NCBI GenBank assembly: GCA_017577365.1 | Contig: PKRJ01000047.1 | Span: forward strand, 1-30,126 | Direction: 5' to 3' | From: Gammaproteobacteria bacterium | GTDB taxonomy: Bacteria > Pseudomonadota > Gammaproteobacteria > Steroidobacterales > Rariloculaceae | DNA length: 30,126 nucleotides | Shown: positions 1 through 7,302 of the stretch, piece by piece | Layout of the letters: each line of letters opens with the position of its first letter | Position numbering within the stretch: the stretch's first letter is position 1 | Made by a program: the position numbers and the translations under genes | Notes under the pieces: model-generated | Database searches by the model: none | Seen by the model: only the letters and a program-made list of their open reading frames with translations | Told to the model about the DNA's origin: nothing

Positions 1-22
1 CGTCCATTCCGGTCACACTCTC

Positions 23-38
23 GTTCCGAGCACGGAAC
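23..38. other. Short perfect stem-loop downstream of lpxR
   Basis: A 6-bp perfect stem (GTTCCG / CGGAAC) with a 4-nt loop (AGCA) lies about 65 bases beyond the lpxR stop codon. No run of T or A follows on either strand, so it is at best a weak or factor-assisted terminator. Nothing else is recognisable in the first 100 bases. Confidence 0.25.
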
Positions 39-101
39 AAGCATAGCAGGCACCCGAGCGAGTCGTCGGGCCGAAGCGGCGGAGAGTCGAGGTTGGGCTC
101 G

Positions 102-1328
102 TCAGAACTGCTGCGAGATCGCGATCCCGGCCCACGTGAACGGCCGCGCGCCGTTCCCGACGCGCAGCTCCTCGGTCTGGTGCCGCACCGTGTAGCTGAT
201 GCTCAGATCGTTGCGCAGCACCGTCGTCAGCCCCAGCCAGGCCTCGACGAGCAGGTGATCGAGGTCCGTCGACGGATACGTGACATCGCTCGAGCGGAAC
301 TGGCCTTGCAGGAACGCGTTGTACGCGCGGACGCGCAGATTGATGCCCGCGGACAGCTGAAACCGCAGGCCGCCGCTCTCGGCCGCGTGGTCGGCGGCGA
401 GCCGGATCGGCGGATGACCCGCGTAGTCGGCGACGAGCGGCGTCGAGCTCCACCACGGCGTGTGCAGATTACCCCAGCGGAACTCGAGCTCGGCGCCGAC
501 CTCGGTCAGATGGCCGATGCTGCCGGACAATCCGAGCCTCGTATGGTACGGCCGCTCGTCGAAGACGCCGCTGCCGAGGAGGCGGTAGCGCGTCACCGCG
601 TAGCGCGCGGTCGGCTCGCCGCCCTTCGAGATCTCGTGCGCGTAGCCCATCGGCTCGCGGCTGCCGAACGCGACGTGCATTCGCCGGTGCAGCTGCTCGA
701 CGAACGGCAGCCCGAGCACGCCGATCGTCAGCGACGATTGATACGCGACCGGCTCGCCGGGGTGATGCACGAGGCGGGACGTCGAGAAGTAGCCTAGGTT
801 CGCATACGGCCGATCCTCGGTGAGCGGCTCGCGCGCATCGAGATCTTGCGGCGTGAACAGCACGAGGCCGGTCTCGAAAGAGCGAAGCGTCTCATGGCTC
901 GCGGCCGAGTCCGGGCCGAAGCCGACGCGCCGGTCGATCCACTCGAGCGCCCGCGTGAAGACCCGGGGGCCCGCCGAATCGTTGCCGCCGAGCGTGACCG
1001 AGACACCCGCCGTGTAATCCCGGTCGTCGTCCGTGAACGCGAACAGATCGTTGTCGAGGTGCACGATCCAGCCGCGAGGGCGCATCGAACGGGTATCGCG
1101 GAGCTCGGCCTTCAGCGCCTCGGCCGTCCGCACGCGCGAGCTCGGGCCGTCGGCGCTGCCGCCGCGCGTGTCGGCGGCGGCCTTGGTCCACGGAGCGCCG
1201 AACGCCGCAACGAGCATGGCCGCGAGCAGAGACGCGGCCCGCCGGTTCAGGCGCGCGCCGACAGCGCTCTCTAGAAAGTTTATAACTTTCAGTCGCGTAC
1301 GGCGTTTACCTCGAACTGACATGATCAT
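102..1328 (-). CDS. lpxR: Lipid A deacylase LpxR family outer-membrane protein
   Basis: Probable outer-membrane beta-barrel of the LpxR (DUF2219) family. Known members remove the 3'-linked acyloxyacyl group from lipid A at the cell surface. The mature start carries the family signature: an LDND motif (N93, D94) and DRDYTAGV (T106), matching the N, D and T residues of the known active site. A histidine-rich stretch (LHRRMH) follows, and the chain ends in phenylalanine, as outer-membrane barrels do. A hydrophobic signal segment lies at about residues 31-51, ending in KAAA. The N-terminus before it is unusually long. ATG at 1328 has an AGGAAGG about 10 bases upstream, but a TATAAA box inside the reading frame (1279-1284) suggests the real start may be further in. 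The only in-frame ATG there is at 1217, which would leave a signal without a basic end. Monocistronic, divergent from the SnoaL gene. Confidence 0.85.
   Translation of the reverse strand: MIMSVRGKRRTRLKVINFLESAVGARLNRRAASLLAAMLVAAFGAPWTKAAADTRGGSADGPSSRVRTAEALKAELRDTRSMRPRGWIVHLDNDLFAFTDDDRDYTAGVSVTLGGNDSAGPRVFTRALEWIDRRVGFGPDSAASHETLRSFETGLVLFTPQDLDAREPLTEDRPYANLGYFSTSRLVHHPGEPVAYQSSLTIGVLGLPFVEQLHRRMHVAFGSREPMGYAHEISKGGEPTARYAVTRYRLLGSGVFDERPYHTRLGLSGSIGHLTEVGAELEFRWGNLHTPWWSSTPLVADYAGHPPIRLAADHAAESGGLRFQLSAGINLRVRAYNAFLQGQFRSSDVTYPSTDLDHLLVEAWLGLTTVLRNDLSISYTVRHQTEELRVGNGARPFTWAGIAISQQF
1274..1290 (-). promoter_or_regulatory. AT-rich perfect dyad with TATAAA box at the lpxR 5' end
   Basis: A 7-3-7 perfect inverted repeat (GAAAGTT-TAT-AACTTTC) stands out as an AT island in very GC-rich DNA. 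Read on the minus strand it contains TATAAA, a good -10 sequence. No convincing -35 is visible 17 bases upstream. It lies inside the lpxR reading frame as called from ATG 1328, so it is either a promoter/operator implying a later start, or coincidence. Confidence 0.35.
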
Positions 1329-1641
1329 CGCGCAACAGCCTTCCTTGGCGGTATGTGCGACACACGTCCGACGCGCGGACGACGTTTCGCGCCGCTTCGG
1401 GCGTCTTGGCCCGTCGACGTTCAGCCCTACGCTGGGCGGCCGCGATCACGGACGGTGCGCCGAAGGCGCGTTGAACGATTTGACCGAACGCGCGGCGCTC
1501 GTATCCGTGCAGAAACTCGATCGTGAACTCGCGGCGCGTCGTTCTCCATTCGTGCGAATCGCCATGCACGCGGCGCGGAGTCACGTCGCTCGCGGACGTC
1601 ACCCGGCCGGTCGATGGCCCGATACGCTATCCTTACGTGCC
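1329..1641. other. Divergent intergenic region, no gene recognised
   Basis: This stretch of about 313 bases separates divergent lpxR and the SnoaL gene. Open frames on both strands here have arginine-rich, low-complexity translations typical of shadow frames in GC-rich DNA and match no family I recognise. A small stem-loop (CGTCCG/CGGACG, 1365-1381) is present. It must hold the promoter of the SnoaL-DUF885 pair; a TATCCT at about 1628-1633 is a weak -10 candidate. Confidence 0.5.
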
Positions 1642-2088
1642 ATGGCGAACACGACCTTGACCGAGCAGGAGCGCGCGCTCATCGAGCACGCGTGCGCGCG
1701 CCTGGTTCTGGAATCGATCGCGGCGAACGATCGTCAGGACTACGAAGCGTTCGCCGCGCTGTTCACGAGCGACGGGTTGCTGCATCGGCCGAACGGCGAG
1801 CCGCTGTGCGGCCGCGACGAGATCATCGCGTCATACAGGACGCGTCCGCGCAATCGCATCACGCGGCACATCTGCACGAACATTCTGGTGCACGTGGACT
1901 CCCCGCAATCGGCGCGCGGAACGACCTACGTCGTGCTTTATGCGGCCGACTCGTTGCAGAGCGTGAAGCACTACGGCGCGAAGTGCGATCCTCGGACCCT
2001 GATCGGCGAGCTCGAGGATCAATTCCGGCTGACGATGGACGGTTGGCGAATCGCGGAACGGCGCGCGCGGTTCGTGATGCACACGTGA
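1642..2088 (+). CDS. SnoaL-like / NTF2-fold protein
   Basis: A 148-residue protein of the SnoaL_4 / NTF2-like fold. The N-terminal helices (ALIEHACARLVLESIAANDR) and the segment YEAFAALFTSDGLLHRPNGE match the usual 'one helix pair, then acidic pocket' pattern. They are followed by GRDEIIASY and a strand-rich second half ending in DGWRIAERRARF. The family includes small dehydratases, isomerases and ring-dioxygenase small subunits, so the reaction cannot be named. ATG 1642 was chosen because homology-like sequence begins right there; the frame is open further upstream but the translation is junk. Its TGA stop overlaps the GTG start of the DUF885 gene (GTGA), so the two are probably translationally coupled. 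Confidence 0.75.
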   Translation: MANTTLTEQERALIEHACARLVLESIAANDRQDYEAFAALFTSDGLLHRPNGEPLCGRDEIIASYRTRPRNRITRHICTNILVHVDSPQSARGTTYVVLYAADSLQSVKHYGAKCDPRTLIGELEDQFRLTMDGWRIAERRARFVMHT

Positions 2089-4010
2089 ACCCGTCGTCGC
2101 GCACAACGCGGGCGTCGCGTTCGGGTGGCTCGCGGGGGCCGAGAAACCTCGTCTTGCTCGCCTTCATCGCGTGCGCGGCGCTTCCCGCCTGTGATCGCGG
2201 CGGCGAGCGGCCGAGCGAGCCGCAGGCGTCGGATCCTCCGGTCGCCGCGGTCGAGTCGCGTGCCGCGCGCATCGCGGCCGAGTCGGCCCGGCTCACCGAG
2301 TGGCTGGACGCTCGTTACGAAGAGCAGCTCGACTTCAGCCCGATGGAGAAGACGAGGCTCGGGCGCAAGGACGACTACGACGAGATCGACGACTTCTCCG
2401 AAAGCGCCGTCGACGCCGAGCTCGACTGGCTGCGCCGCTCGGTCGACGAGCTTCGTGCTTCGTTCGACTACGCGCTGCTCGATCCGGAGGCGCAGACTTC
2501 GTACGACGTCTGGGTCTATCGGTACGAGCAGGCCGAGGCCGCGCGGCCGTTCCTGCGCCGCGAGTACGTGTTCGAGCAGATGGGCGGCGCGCAGGCGTGG
2601 TTGCCGCAGTTTCTGATCAACTTCCATGCGGTGGAGACCGAAGCCGACATGGAGGCGTACATCGCGCGGGTCGGCGGCGTCTCGCGCGCGGTGCGACAGC
2701 TTCTCGAGCGCGCGCGGCTCGCCGCTGCAGAAGGCGTGCGGCCGCCTCGCTTCGCGTACGAGGGCGCGCTCGAGCAGGCGCGCGCGATCGTCGCCGGCGA
2801 GCCGTTCGAAGGCAGCGGCATGTCGCCGCTCTTCGCCGATGCGACGTCGAAGATCGACGGGCTGCTCGAGCGCGGCGTGATCGGCGGCGCTCGCGCCGGC
2901 GCGTTTCGCGCGGCCGTTCGGGAAGCGCTGCTCGCTGAGCTCGAGCCCGCGTACGACGCGCTGATTCGCTGGCTCGAGACGGATATGCCGAACGCCGACG
3001 AGGTTGCGACCGGAGTTTGGCGGCTTCCCGACGGCGAAGCGTTCTATCGCCAGCGTCTCGAGGAAGCCACGACGACGACGCTTTCGGCCGAAGAGATCCA
3101 CGAGATCGGGCTTCGCGAGGTCGCGCGCATCCATGCCGAGATGGAGGCCGTGAAGAACGCTCTCGGCTTCGAAGGCACGCTGGAGGAGTTCTTCGCGTTC
3201 GTCCGCGAGGACGAGCGGTTCTATTACCCCGATACGGACGAGGGGCGGGAAGCGTATCTCGCCGAGGCGCGCGAGCATCTCGCGCGGATCGAGGCTCGGC
3301 TGCCCGAGTTCTTCGGCCTGTTGCCGAAGGCGGGCCTCGTGGTGCGGCGCGTCGAGCCGTTCCGCGAGCAGCCGGGCGGCGCGCAGCATTATTATCCGGG
3401 CGCGCCCGACGGTTCTCGGCCGGGCATTTTCTACGTGCACCTCGCGGACATGCGCGCGCTGCCTCGTCCGCAGCTCGAGGTCGTCGCGTATCACGAAGGG
3501 CTGCCCGGGCATCACATGCAGATCTCGATCATGCAGGAGCTCTCCGGCCTGCCGCTGTTCCGCACGCAGAGCTTTTTCACCGCCTATACCGAGGGCTGGG
3601 CGCTCTACGCCGAGCTCCTCGCGAAAGAGATGGGCGCGTACGAGGACGCTTACGCGGATTTCGGCCGGCTCACGACGGAGCTGTGGCGCGCGATCCGGCT
3701 CGTGCTCGATACCGGGCTGCACGCGATGGGGTGGACCGAGGAGCAGGCCGTCGAGTATTTCCGCGCGAACTCGCCGGCGGCGGAGGGCCAGATCCGCTCC
3801 GAGGTGCGCCGCTACATCGTGATGCCGGGGCAAGCGACCGCGTACAAGATCGGCATGCTCGAGATTCTTAGGCTGCGGGGGAAGGCCGAGCGCGAGCTCG
3901 GCGATCGATTCGATCTCGCCGCGTTCCACGATGCCGTGCTCGGCGGCGGCGCGCTGCCGTTGTCGATCCTCGAGAAGCGCATCGATCGCTGGATCGAGTC
4001 GCGCCGCTGA
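2085..4010 (+). CDS. DUF885 family lipoprotein metallopeptidase
   Basis: A 641-residue DUF885 protein, a family of gluzincin-like predicted peptidases. The motif YHEGLPGHH (H470, E471, H476, H477) and the downstream YTEGWALYAE are the family hallmarks and the presumed zinc-binding and catalytic residues. GTG 2085 was chosen because the frame upstream is a shadow of the SnoaL gene. From this start the protein begins with a basic stretch, a hydrophobic segment (NLVLLAFIACAA) and a lipobox LPAC with C36, so it should be lipid-anchored after export. The start overlaps the preceding stop as GTGA. Family members are often annotated only as DUF885; substrate is unknown, possibly peptides in the periplasm. 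Confidence 0.88.
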   Translation: MNPSSRTTRASRSGGSRGPRNLVLLAFIACAALPACDRGGERPSEPQASDPPVAAVESRAARIAAESARLTEWLDARYEEQLDFSPMEKTRLGRKDDYDEIDDFSESAVDAELDWLRRSVDELRASFDYALLDPEAQTSYDVWVYRYEQAEAARPFLRREYVFEQMGGAQAWLPQFLINFHAVETEADMEAYIARVGGVSRAVRQLLERARLAAAEGVRPPRFAYEGALEQARAIVAGEPFEGSGMSPLFADATSKIDGLLERGVIGGARAGAFRAAVREALLAELEPAYDALIRWLETDMPNADEVATGVWRLPDGEAFYRQRLEEATTTTLSAEEIHEIGLREVARIHAEMEAVKNALGFEGTLEEFFAFVREDERFYYPDTDEGREAYLAEAREHLARIEARLPEFFGLLPKAGLVVRRVEPFREQPGGAQHYYPGAPDGSRPGIFYVHLADMRALPRPQLEVVAYHEGLPGHHMQISIMQELSGLPLFRTQSFFTAYTEGWALYAELLAKEMGAYEDAYADFGRLTTELWRAIRLVLDTGLHAMGWTEEQAVEYFRANSPAAEGQIRSEVRRYIVMPGQATAYKIGMLEILRLRGKAERELGDRFDLAAFHDAVLGGGALPLSILEKRIDRWIESRR

Positions 4011-4031
4011 TCGCCCGATTCGCCTCGACCG

Positions 4032-4053
4032 CGCGCGGCTCCGAGGCCGCGCG
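4032..4053 (+). terminator. GC-rich hairpin after the DUF885 gene
   Basis: An 8-bp perfect stem (CGCGCGGC / GCCGCGCG) with a 6-nt loop lies 22 bases after the DUF885 stop and just before the otsB promoter candidate. It lacks a T tract, so intrinsic termination is uncertain. Confidence 0.35.
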
Positions 4054-4064
4054 GCGCTCCCCGT

Positions 4065-4070
4065 TACAAT
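4065..4070 (+). promoter_or_regulatory. Candidate -10 box (TACAAT) of the otsBA operon
   Basis: TACAAT, five of six matches to the sigma70 -10 consensus, lies 35 bases before the otsB ATG. No clear -35 hexamer is seen 16-18 bases upstream. The same hexamer recurs before at least three other plus-strand genes in the window. Transcription would begin near 4077, next to an ATG at 4078 that opens a 10-codon frame ending inside otsB (TGA at 4108-4110). Confidence 0.4.
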
Positions 4071-4099
4071 GGACGCGATGGCACTCGATCGCAGCAACG

Positions 4100-4837
4100 A
4101 TGAGCGGTGAAACGCTCCCGCCGTGGCCGCGGCGGCCGGCGCTGTTTCTCGATTTCGACGGCACGCTCGTCGAGATCGTCGAGCATCCGAGCCTCGCGAC
4201 GGCATCGCCGCGTCTCATGGCGCTCTTGCCGAAGCTGCCCGGCGCGTGCGGCGGCGCGGTCGCCGTGATAACCGGCCGCCGAATCGAGGACGTCGATCGA
4301 ATCCTCGCGCCGCATTCGTTCTTCGCCGCCGGCGTGCACGGTCTCGAGCGCCGCGGCGTCGGCACGATCACGACATGCGGCGTCGATGCCAAGCTCGACG
4401 AGATTCGCCGCCGCGTCGAGCCGTTCGTCGCCGCGCACGAAGGGGTGTGGATCGAGGACAAGCGGCTCGCTTTCGCCGTGCATTATCGGAGCCGGCCGGA
4501 GCTCGAGCCCGACGTGCATCGCTTCGTCGCGGAGCTCGAGCGCACGGCGCCTCGCGACGTCGAGATTCTGCTCGGCCACAAGGTCTTCGAGGTCAAGCCT
4601 GCGGCGGCGGACAAGGGCCGCGCGATCGCAGCGTTCATGCAAGAGCCGCCGTTCGCCGGGCGCACGCCCGTTTTTGTCGGCGACGACGTGACCGACGAGG
4701 CCGGCTTTCGCGTCGTGAACGCGCTCGGCGGCGTGTCGATCAAAGTCGGCGCGGGGCAGACGCTCGCGCGCTGGCGGCTCGCCGACGTTTCCGCCGTGAT
4801 CGCGTGGCTCTCGGAGTCGGTGAATGCCGCGGGCTAA
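4100..4837 (+). CDS. otsB: Trehalose-6-phosphate phosphatase
   Basis: A HAD-superfamily phosphatase of 245 residues that removes phosphate from trehalose 6-phosphate, the second step of the OtsAB pathway, in the cytoplasm. Motif I is LFLDFDGTL (nucleophile D18, acid/base D20). The C-terminal motif is VFVGDDVTDEAGF (G194, D195, D196, D199), which binds magnesium. The central segment ending VFEVKPAAADKG is the usual 'K-P...DKG' motif of trehalose phosphatases. Length is normal for the family. The ribosome-binding site before ATG 4100 is poor. A 10-codon frame starting at ATG 4078 overlaps this start by 11 bases and could couple its translation. The gene lies 90 bases before otsA, so the two are probably one operon in the order B-A. 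Confidence 0.93.
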   Translation: MSGETLPPWPRRPALFLDFDGTLVEIVEHPSLATASPRLMALLPKLPGACGGAVAVITGRRIEDVDRILAPHSFFAAGVHGLERRGVGTITTCGVDAKLDEIRRRVEPFVAAHEGVWIEDKRLAFAVHYRSRPELEPDVHRFVAELERTAPRDVEILLGHKVFEVKPAAADKGRAIAAFMQEPPFAGRTPVFVGDDVTDEAGFRVVNALGGVSIKVGAGQTLARWRLADVSAVIAWLSESVNAAG

Positions 4838-4927
4838 CGCGACTGCGGTCGACCACGAGGGAGGATCTTGCGGCATTGAAGTAAGCTACGTGCTCGAGCC
4901 ACGTGCACGGCAACAGGGAGTGACTCG

Positions 4928-6340
4928 ATGAGCCGTCTCGTCGCTGTCTCGAACCGAGTCGCGGTGCCGCGGAGCGGCAAGTCCCCGGGCGGCCTTGCGG
5001 TCGGGTTGCTCGCCGCGTTCCAGCACCAGGGCGGCCTGTGGTTCGGCTGGAGCGGCAAGACGGTCGACGACACCCCGGGCGTTGCGCGCGTTTCCACCAC
5101 CGGCAACGTTCGCGTCGCGACGATCGATCTCAACAAGGACGACTTCGCCGGTTACTACGCGGGCTTCAGCAACAACAGCCTATGGCCGCTGTTGCACTTC
5201 ATGCCCGGCTATTTTTCCTACAGCAGAAGCGATCACGACGCGTACTGGCGCGTCAATCGGCTGTTCGCTGAGCGGCTCGTGCCGTTGCTCGAGGCCGACG
5301 ACCTCATCTGGGTGCACGACTACCAGCTCTTTCCGTTGGGCCAGGCGCTGCGCGACGTGGGCGTCGATCGGCCGCTGGGTTTCTTCCTGCACGTGCCGTT
5401 TCCGGGCTTCAACGTGCTCAAGGTCTTGCCGCGCTACGAGGAGCTGCTTCGAGCGATCTCGGCGTACGACGTCGTGGGCGTGCAAACCGAGCCGGATGCG
5501 AAGGCGCTGCGAGAATGCTACGAGCAACCCGAGATCGGCGGCGAGGTCTTCGACGACGGTCGGGTGCGCGCCTTCGGCCGCACGTTTCGCGTCGCGGCGT
5601 TCCCGATCGGCATCGACGTCGAGCAGTGCCGAACGCTGAGCGTCGAGAATCTGAACCGTCCGCAGGTGCAGCGCTTCGAGGTCAGCTTGCGGAACCGCAA
5701 GCTGATCATCGGCGTCGATCGGCTCGACTACAGCAAGGGGCTCGAGCTTCGTTTCAGGGCGTACGAGTGTCTGCTCGAGAACTACCCGCATCTCAGAGGA
5801 CACGTCGCGTTCATGCAGATCGCTCCGCCGACGCGCTCCGAGGTCGCTGCTTACATGACGATTCGGAACGAGCTCGAGCAGACCGCGGGCAACATCAACG
5901 GCCGATTCGCCGAGGTCGACTGGGTGCCGATCCGCTATTTGAATCGGGCTTACGACCGGAGTCTCCTGATGGCGCTGTTCCGGCTCGCCGGCGTCGGGCT
6001 CGTGACGCCGATCCGCGACGGCATGAATCTCGTCGCGAAGGAGTACGTCGCGAGCCAGGATCCGCGCGATCCGGGCGTGCTCGTGCTGTCGAAGCTCGCG
6101 GGCGCGGCCATCGAGCTTTCGGTCGGCGCCGTGCTCGTGAACCCGTACGATCGCGAGGGCGTCGCCGAAGGGCTCGAGCGCGCGATCTCGATGCCGCTGG
6201 CGGAGCGCCGCGAACGGCATCGAGCGATGATCCAAGTGCTCGAGCGGAACGATATCCACGCGTGGTGCCGGAGGTTCCTCGACGCGCTCGGGCGCGTGAG
6301 CGGGGTGGGCGCGAAGCCGTCCGCGATGCATAGCCGCTAG
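4928..6340 (+). CDS. otsA: Alpha,alpha-trehalose-phosphate synthase (UDP-forming)
   Basis: A GT20 glycosyltransferase of 470 residues that joins glucose from UDP-glucose to glucose 6-phosphate. All family motifs are present in order: the N-terminal SPGGLAVGL loop (residues 19-27), WVHDYQL (H130, D131), FLHVPFP (153-159), DRLDYSKGL (R265, K270) and DGMNLVAKE (D364, E372). The C-terminal phosphatase domain seen in eukaryotic and some bacterial enzymes is absent; that job falls to the adjacent otsB. ATG 4928 has GGGAG 7 bases upstream. The product is a compatible solute, so the operon likely serves osmotic or desiccation protection. The TAG stop shares the CTAG tetramer with the stop of the opposite-strand sugar transferase. 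Confidence 0.95.
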   Translation: MSRLVAVSNRVAVPRSGKSPGGLAVGLLAAFQHQGGLWFGWSGKTVDDTPGVARVSTTGNVRVATIDLNKDDFAGYYAGFSNNSLWPLLHFMPGYFSYSRSDHDAYWRVNRLFAERLVPLLEADDLIWVHDYQLFPLGQALRDVGVDRPLGFFLHVPFPGFNVLKVLPRYEELLRAISAYDVVGVQTEPDAKALRECYEQPEIGGEVFDDGRVRAFGRTFRVAAFPIGIDVEQCRTLSVENLNRPQVQRFEVSLRNRKLIIGVDRLDYSKGLELRFRAYECLLENYPHLRGHVAFMQIAPPTRSEVAAYMTIRNELEQTAGNINGRFAEVDWVPIRYLNRAYDRSLLMALFRLAGVGLVTPIRDGMNLVAKEYVASQDPRDPGVLVLSKLAGAAIELSVGAVLVNPYDREGVAEGLERAISMPLAERRERHRAMIQVLERNDIHAWCRRFLDALGRVSGVGAKPSAMHSR

Positions 6341-6951
6341 CGCGTCGCCGGCCACGCGAGCGCGCGGGGCGTCGCGACGCTCGGCGCCGTGTCGTGCCCG
6401 ACCCTGCGCCGCCGGCGTGCGCGCAGCCAGCCGCGCACGCGCCGTTTGCCGAGCACGGCGATCGCCGCCGTCGCGAGCACGATGCGAAGGTCGAGCGCCG
6501 CGCAGCGCTCGCGAACATACGTCACGTCGAGAAACCACGACAGCCGTTTGCCGCGTCCCGCGTAGAGCTGCGCGAGACCGATCACGCCGGGACGCACGCT
6601 GAAACGCACGTCGTGGCGTCGGTCGTCCCAGCCGAGCCGCTCGACGTCCTCGAATGTCAACGGCCGCGGCCCGATCAGGCTCATGTCGCCGAGCAGCATG
6701 TTCACGAGCTGAGGCAGCTCGTCGAGACCGGTCGCGCGGAGCCAGCGACCGACTCGCGTCGTCTCGCCGTCGCGCATCGTCCGGAATTTGTAGATGCGAA
6801 ACGGTGTGCGGCCCGCGCCGACGCGCGTCTGCGTGAACAGCACGGGGCCGCCGTCGTCGACGACGATCAGCGCCGCGATCACGAGCAGCAGCGGGCTCGC
6901 CAGCACGAGGCCCGCGGCCGCGCAAGCGATATCGAAAGCGCGTTGCAGCAT
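6337..6951 (-). CDS. Small monotopic phosphoglycosyl transferase (bacterial sugar transferase)
   Basis: A 204-residue protein of the bacterial sugar transferase family (PF02397), the PglC/WcaJ catalytic core. It transfers a sugar phosphate from a UDP-sugar to undecaprenyl phosphate at the inner leaflet. An N-terminal re-entrant hydrophobic helix (about residues 5-31) is followed by KFRTM (55-59), the catalytic GLDELPQ with D77-E78, and LIGPRP (92-97). The large N-terminal membrane domain of WbaP/WcaJ types is missing, as in PglC. The ATG at 6951 was chosen over the longer frame because a GGAGG lies 6-10 bases before it and the upstream translation is junk. The C-terminal 30 residues are very arginine-rich. 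It has no glycosyltransferase, flippase or polymerase neighbours, so the glycan it starts is unknown. Confidence 0.88.
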   Translation of the reverse strand: MLQRAFDIACAAAGLVLASPLLLVIAALIVVDDGGPVLFTQTRVGAGRTPFRIYKFRTMRDGETTRVGRWLRATGLDELPQLVNMLLGDMSLIGPRPLTFEDVERLGWDDRRHDVRFSVRPGVIGLAQLYAGRGKRLSWFLDVTYVRERCAALDLRIVLATAAIAVLGKRRVRGWLRARRRRRVGHDTAPSVATPRALAWPATR

Positions 6952-7148
6952 TCTGGTCCTCCGTTTGCATCCGAGACCCGCGATCCCGGCTCGGCACCGA
7001 GCGCGATGCGAAGCGCCGCCGACGGCGAGGTTTCGGCCGGAGCGGCGAGCGGCGCGTCGACGGATACGAGCGCCGATTCGGCGGCGAGCAGGCCGACGAA
7101 AGCGGCCGCCGCCGCCGCGGCGAGCAAGGCGTTTCGATCGACGCTCAT
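6879..7148 (-). CDS. Doubtful small exported protein
   Basis: An 89-residue frame whose first 25 residues look like a signal peptide (MSVDRNALL, then an alanine-rich hydrophobic run). The rest is rich in alanine, serine and proline. ATG 7148 has a GAGGA about 8 bases upstream. The 3' end overlaps the sugar transferase start by 73 bases, and the translation of that part is simply a shadow of that gene. No family is recognised. It may be a real short gene, a frame fused by a lost stop, or chance. Confidence 0.3.
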   Translation of the reverse strand: MSVDRNALLAAAAAAAFVGLLAAESALVSVDAPLAAPAETSPSAALRIALGAEPGSRVSDANGGPECCNALSISLARPRASCWRARCCS

Positions 7149-7302
7149 GGCAATGTCCTCGGTCTCTCCACGACGCCAAGCATCGCAACGAGAAATGGCG
7201 CTCCGGAGGACGAAAAATGTCGAAATATGGCAGCGGGCGAGGGTGTCCGCAGGCGTGGCCGCGGCGCGGGTACAATGAGGGAGATGTTCGGACGATCCCC
7301 CG
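6952..7302. other. Divergent region between sugar transferase and CPBP genes
   Basis: About 350 bases with no confidently called gene. It holds the doubtful small frame at 6879-7148, an AT-richer patch around 7213-7231 and, at its right end, the TACAAT box preceding the CPBP gene. Confidence 0.4.
7271..7276 (+). promoter_or_regulatory. Candidate -10 box (TACAAT) of the CPBP protease gene
   Basis: TACAAT lies 32 bases before the ATG at 7303, giving a predicted leader of about 20 bases. No -35 of recognisable quality is seen. It is the same hexamer as before otsB, the GH100-like gene and the LigW-like gene. Confidence 0.4.

Noticed and set aside
1033..1641. N-terminal extension of the SnoaL frame to 351 codons
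   Set aside because: The added part overlaps lpxR antisense and reads as noise; the NTF2-like fold starts at ATG 1642.
2019..4205. A 728-codon minus-strand open frame opposite the DUF885 gene
   Set aside because: It is arginine- and leucine-rich without any domain and lies fully antisense to a well-supported gene; typical of GC-rich shadow frames.
4888..4904. ACGTG-7-CACGT dyad between otsB and otsA
   Set aside because: Five-base arms in this base composition are expected often; no promoter elements sit with it.
5180..6997. A 605-codon minus-strand frame across otsA and the sugar transferase
   Set aside because: Low-complexity arginine-rich translation; antisense to otsA and out of frame with the sugar transferase, both of which have complete motifs.
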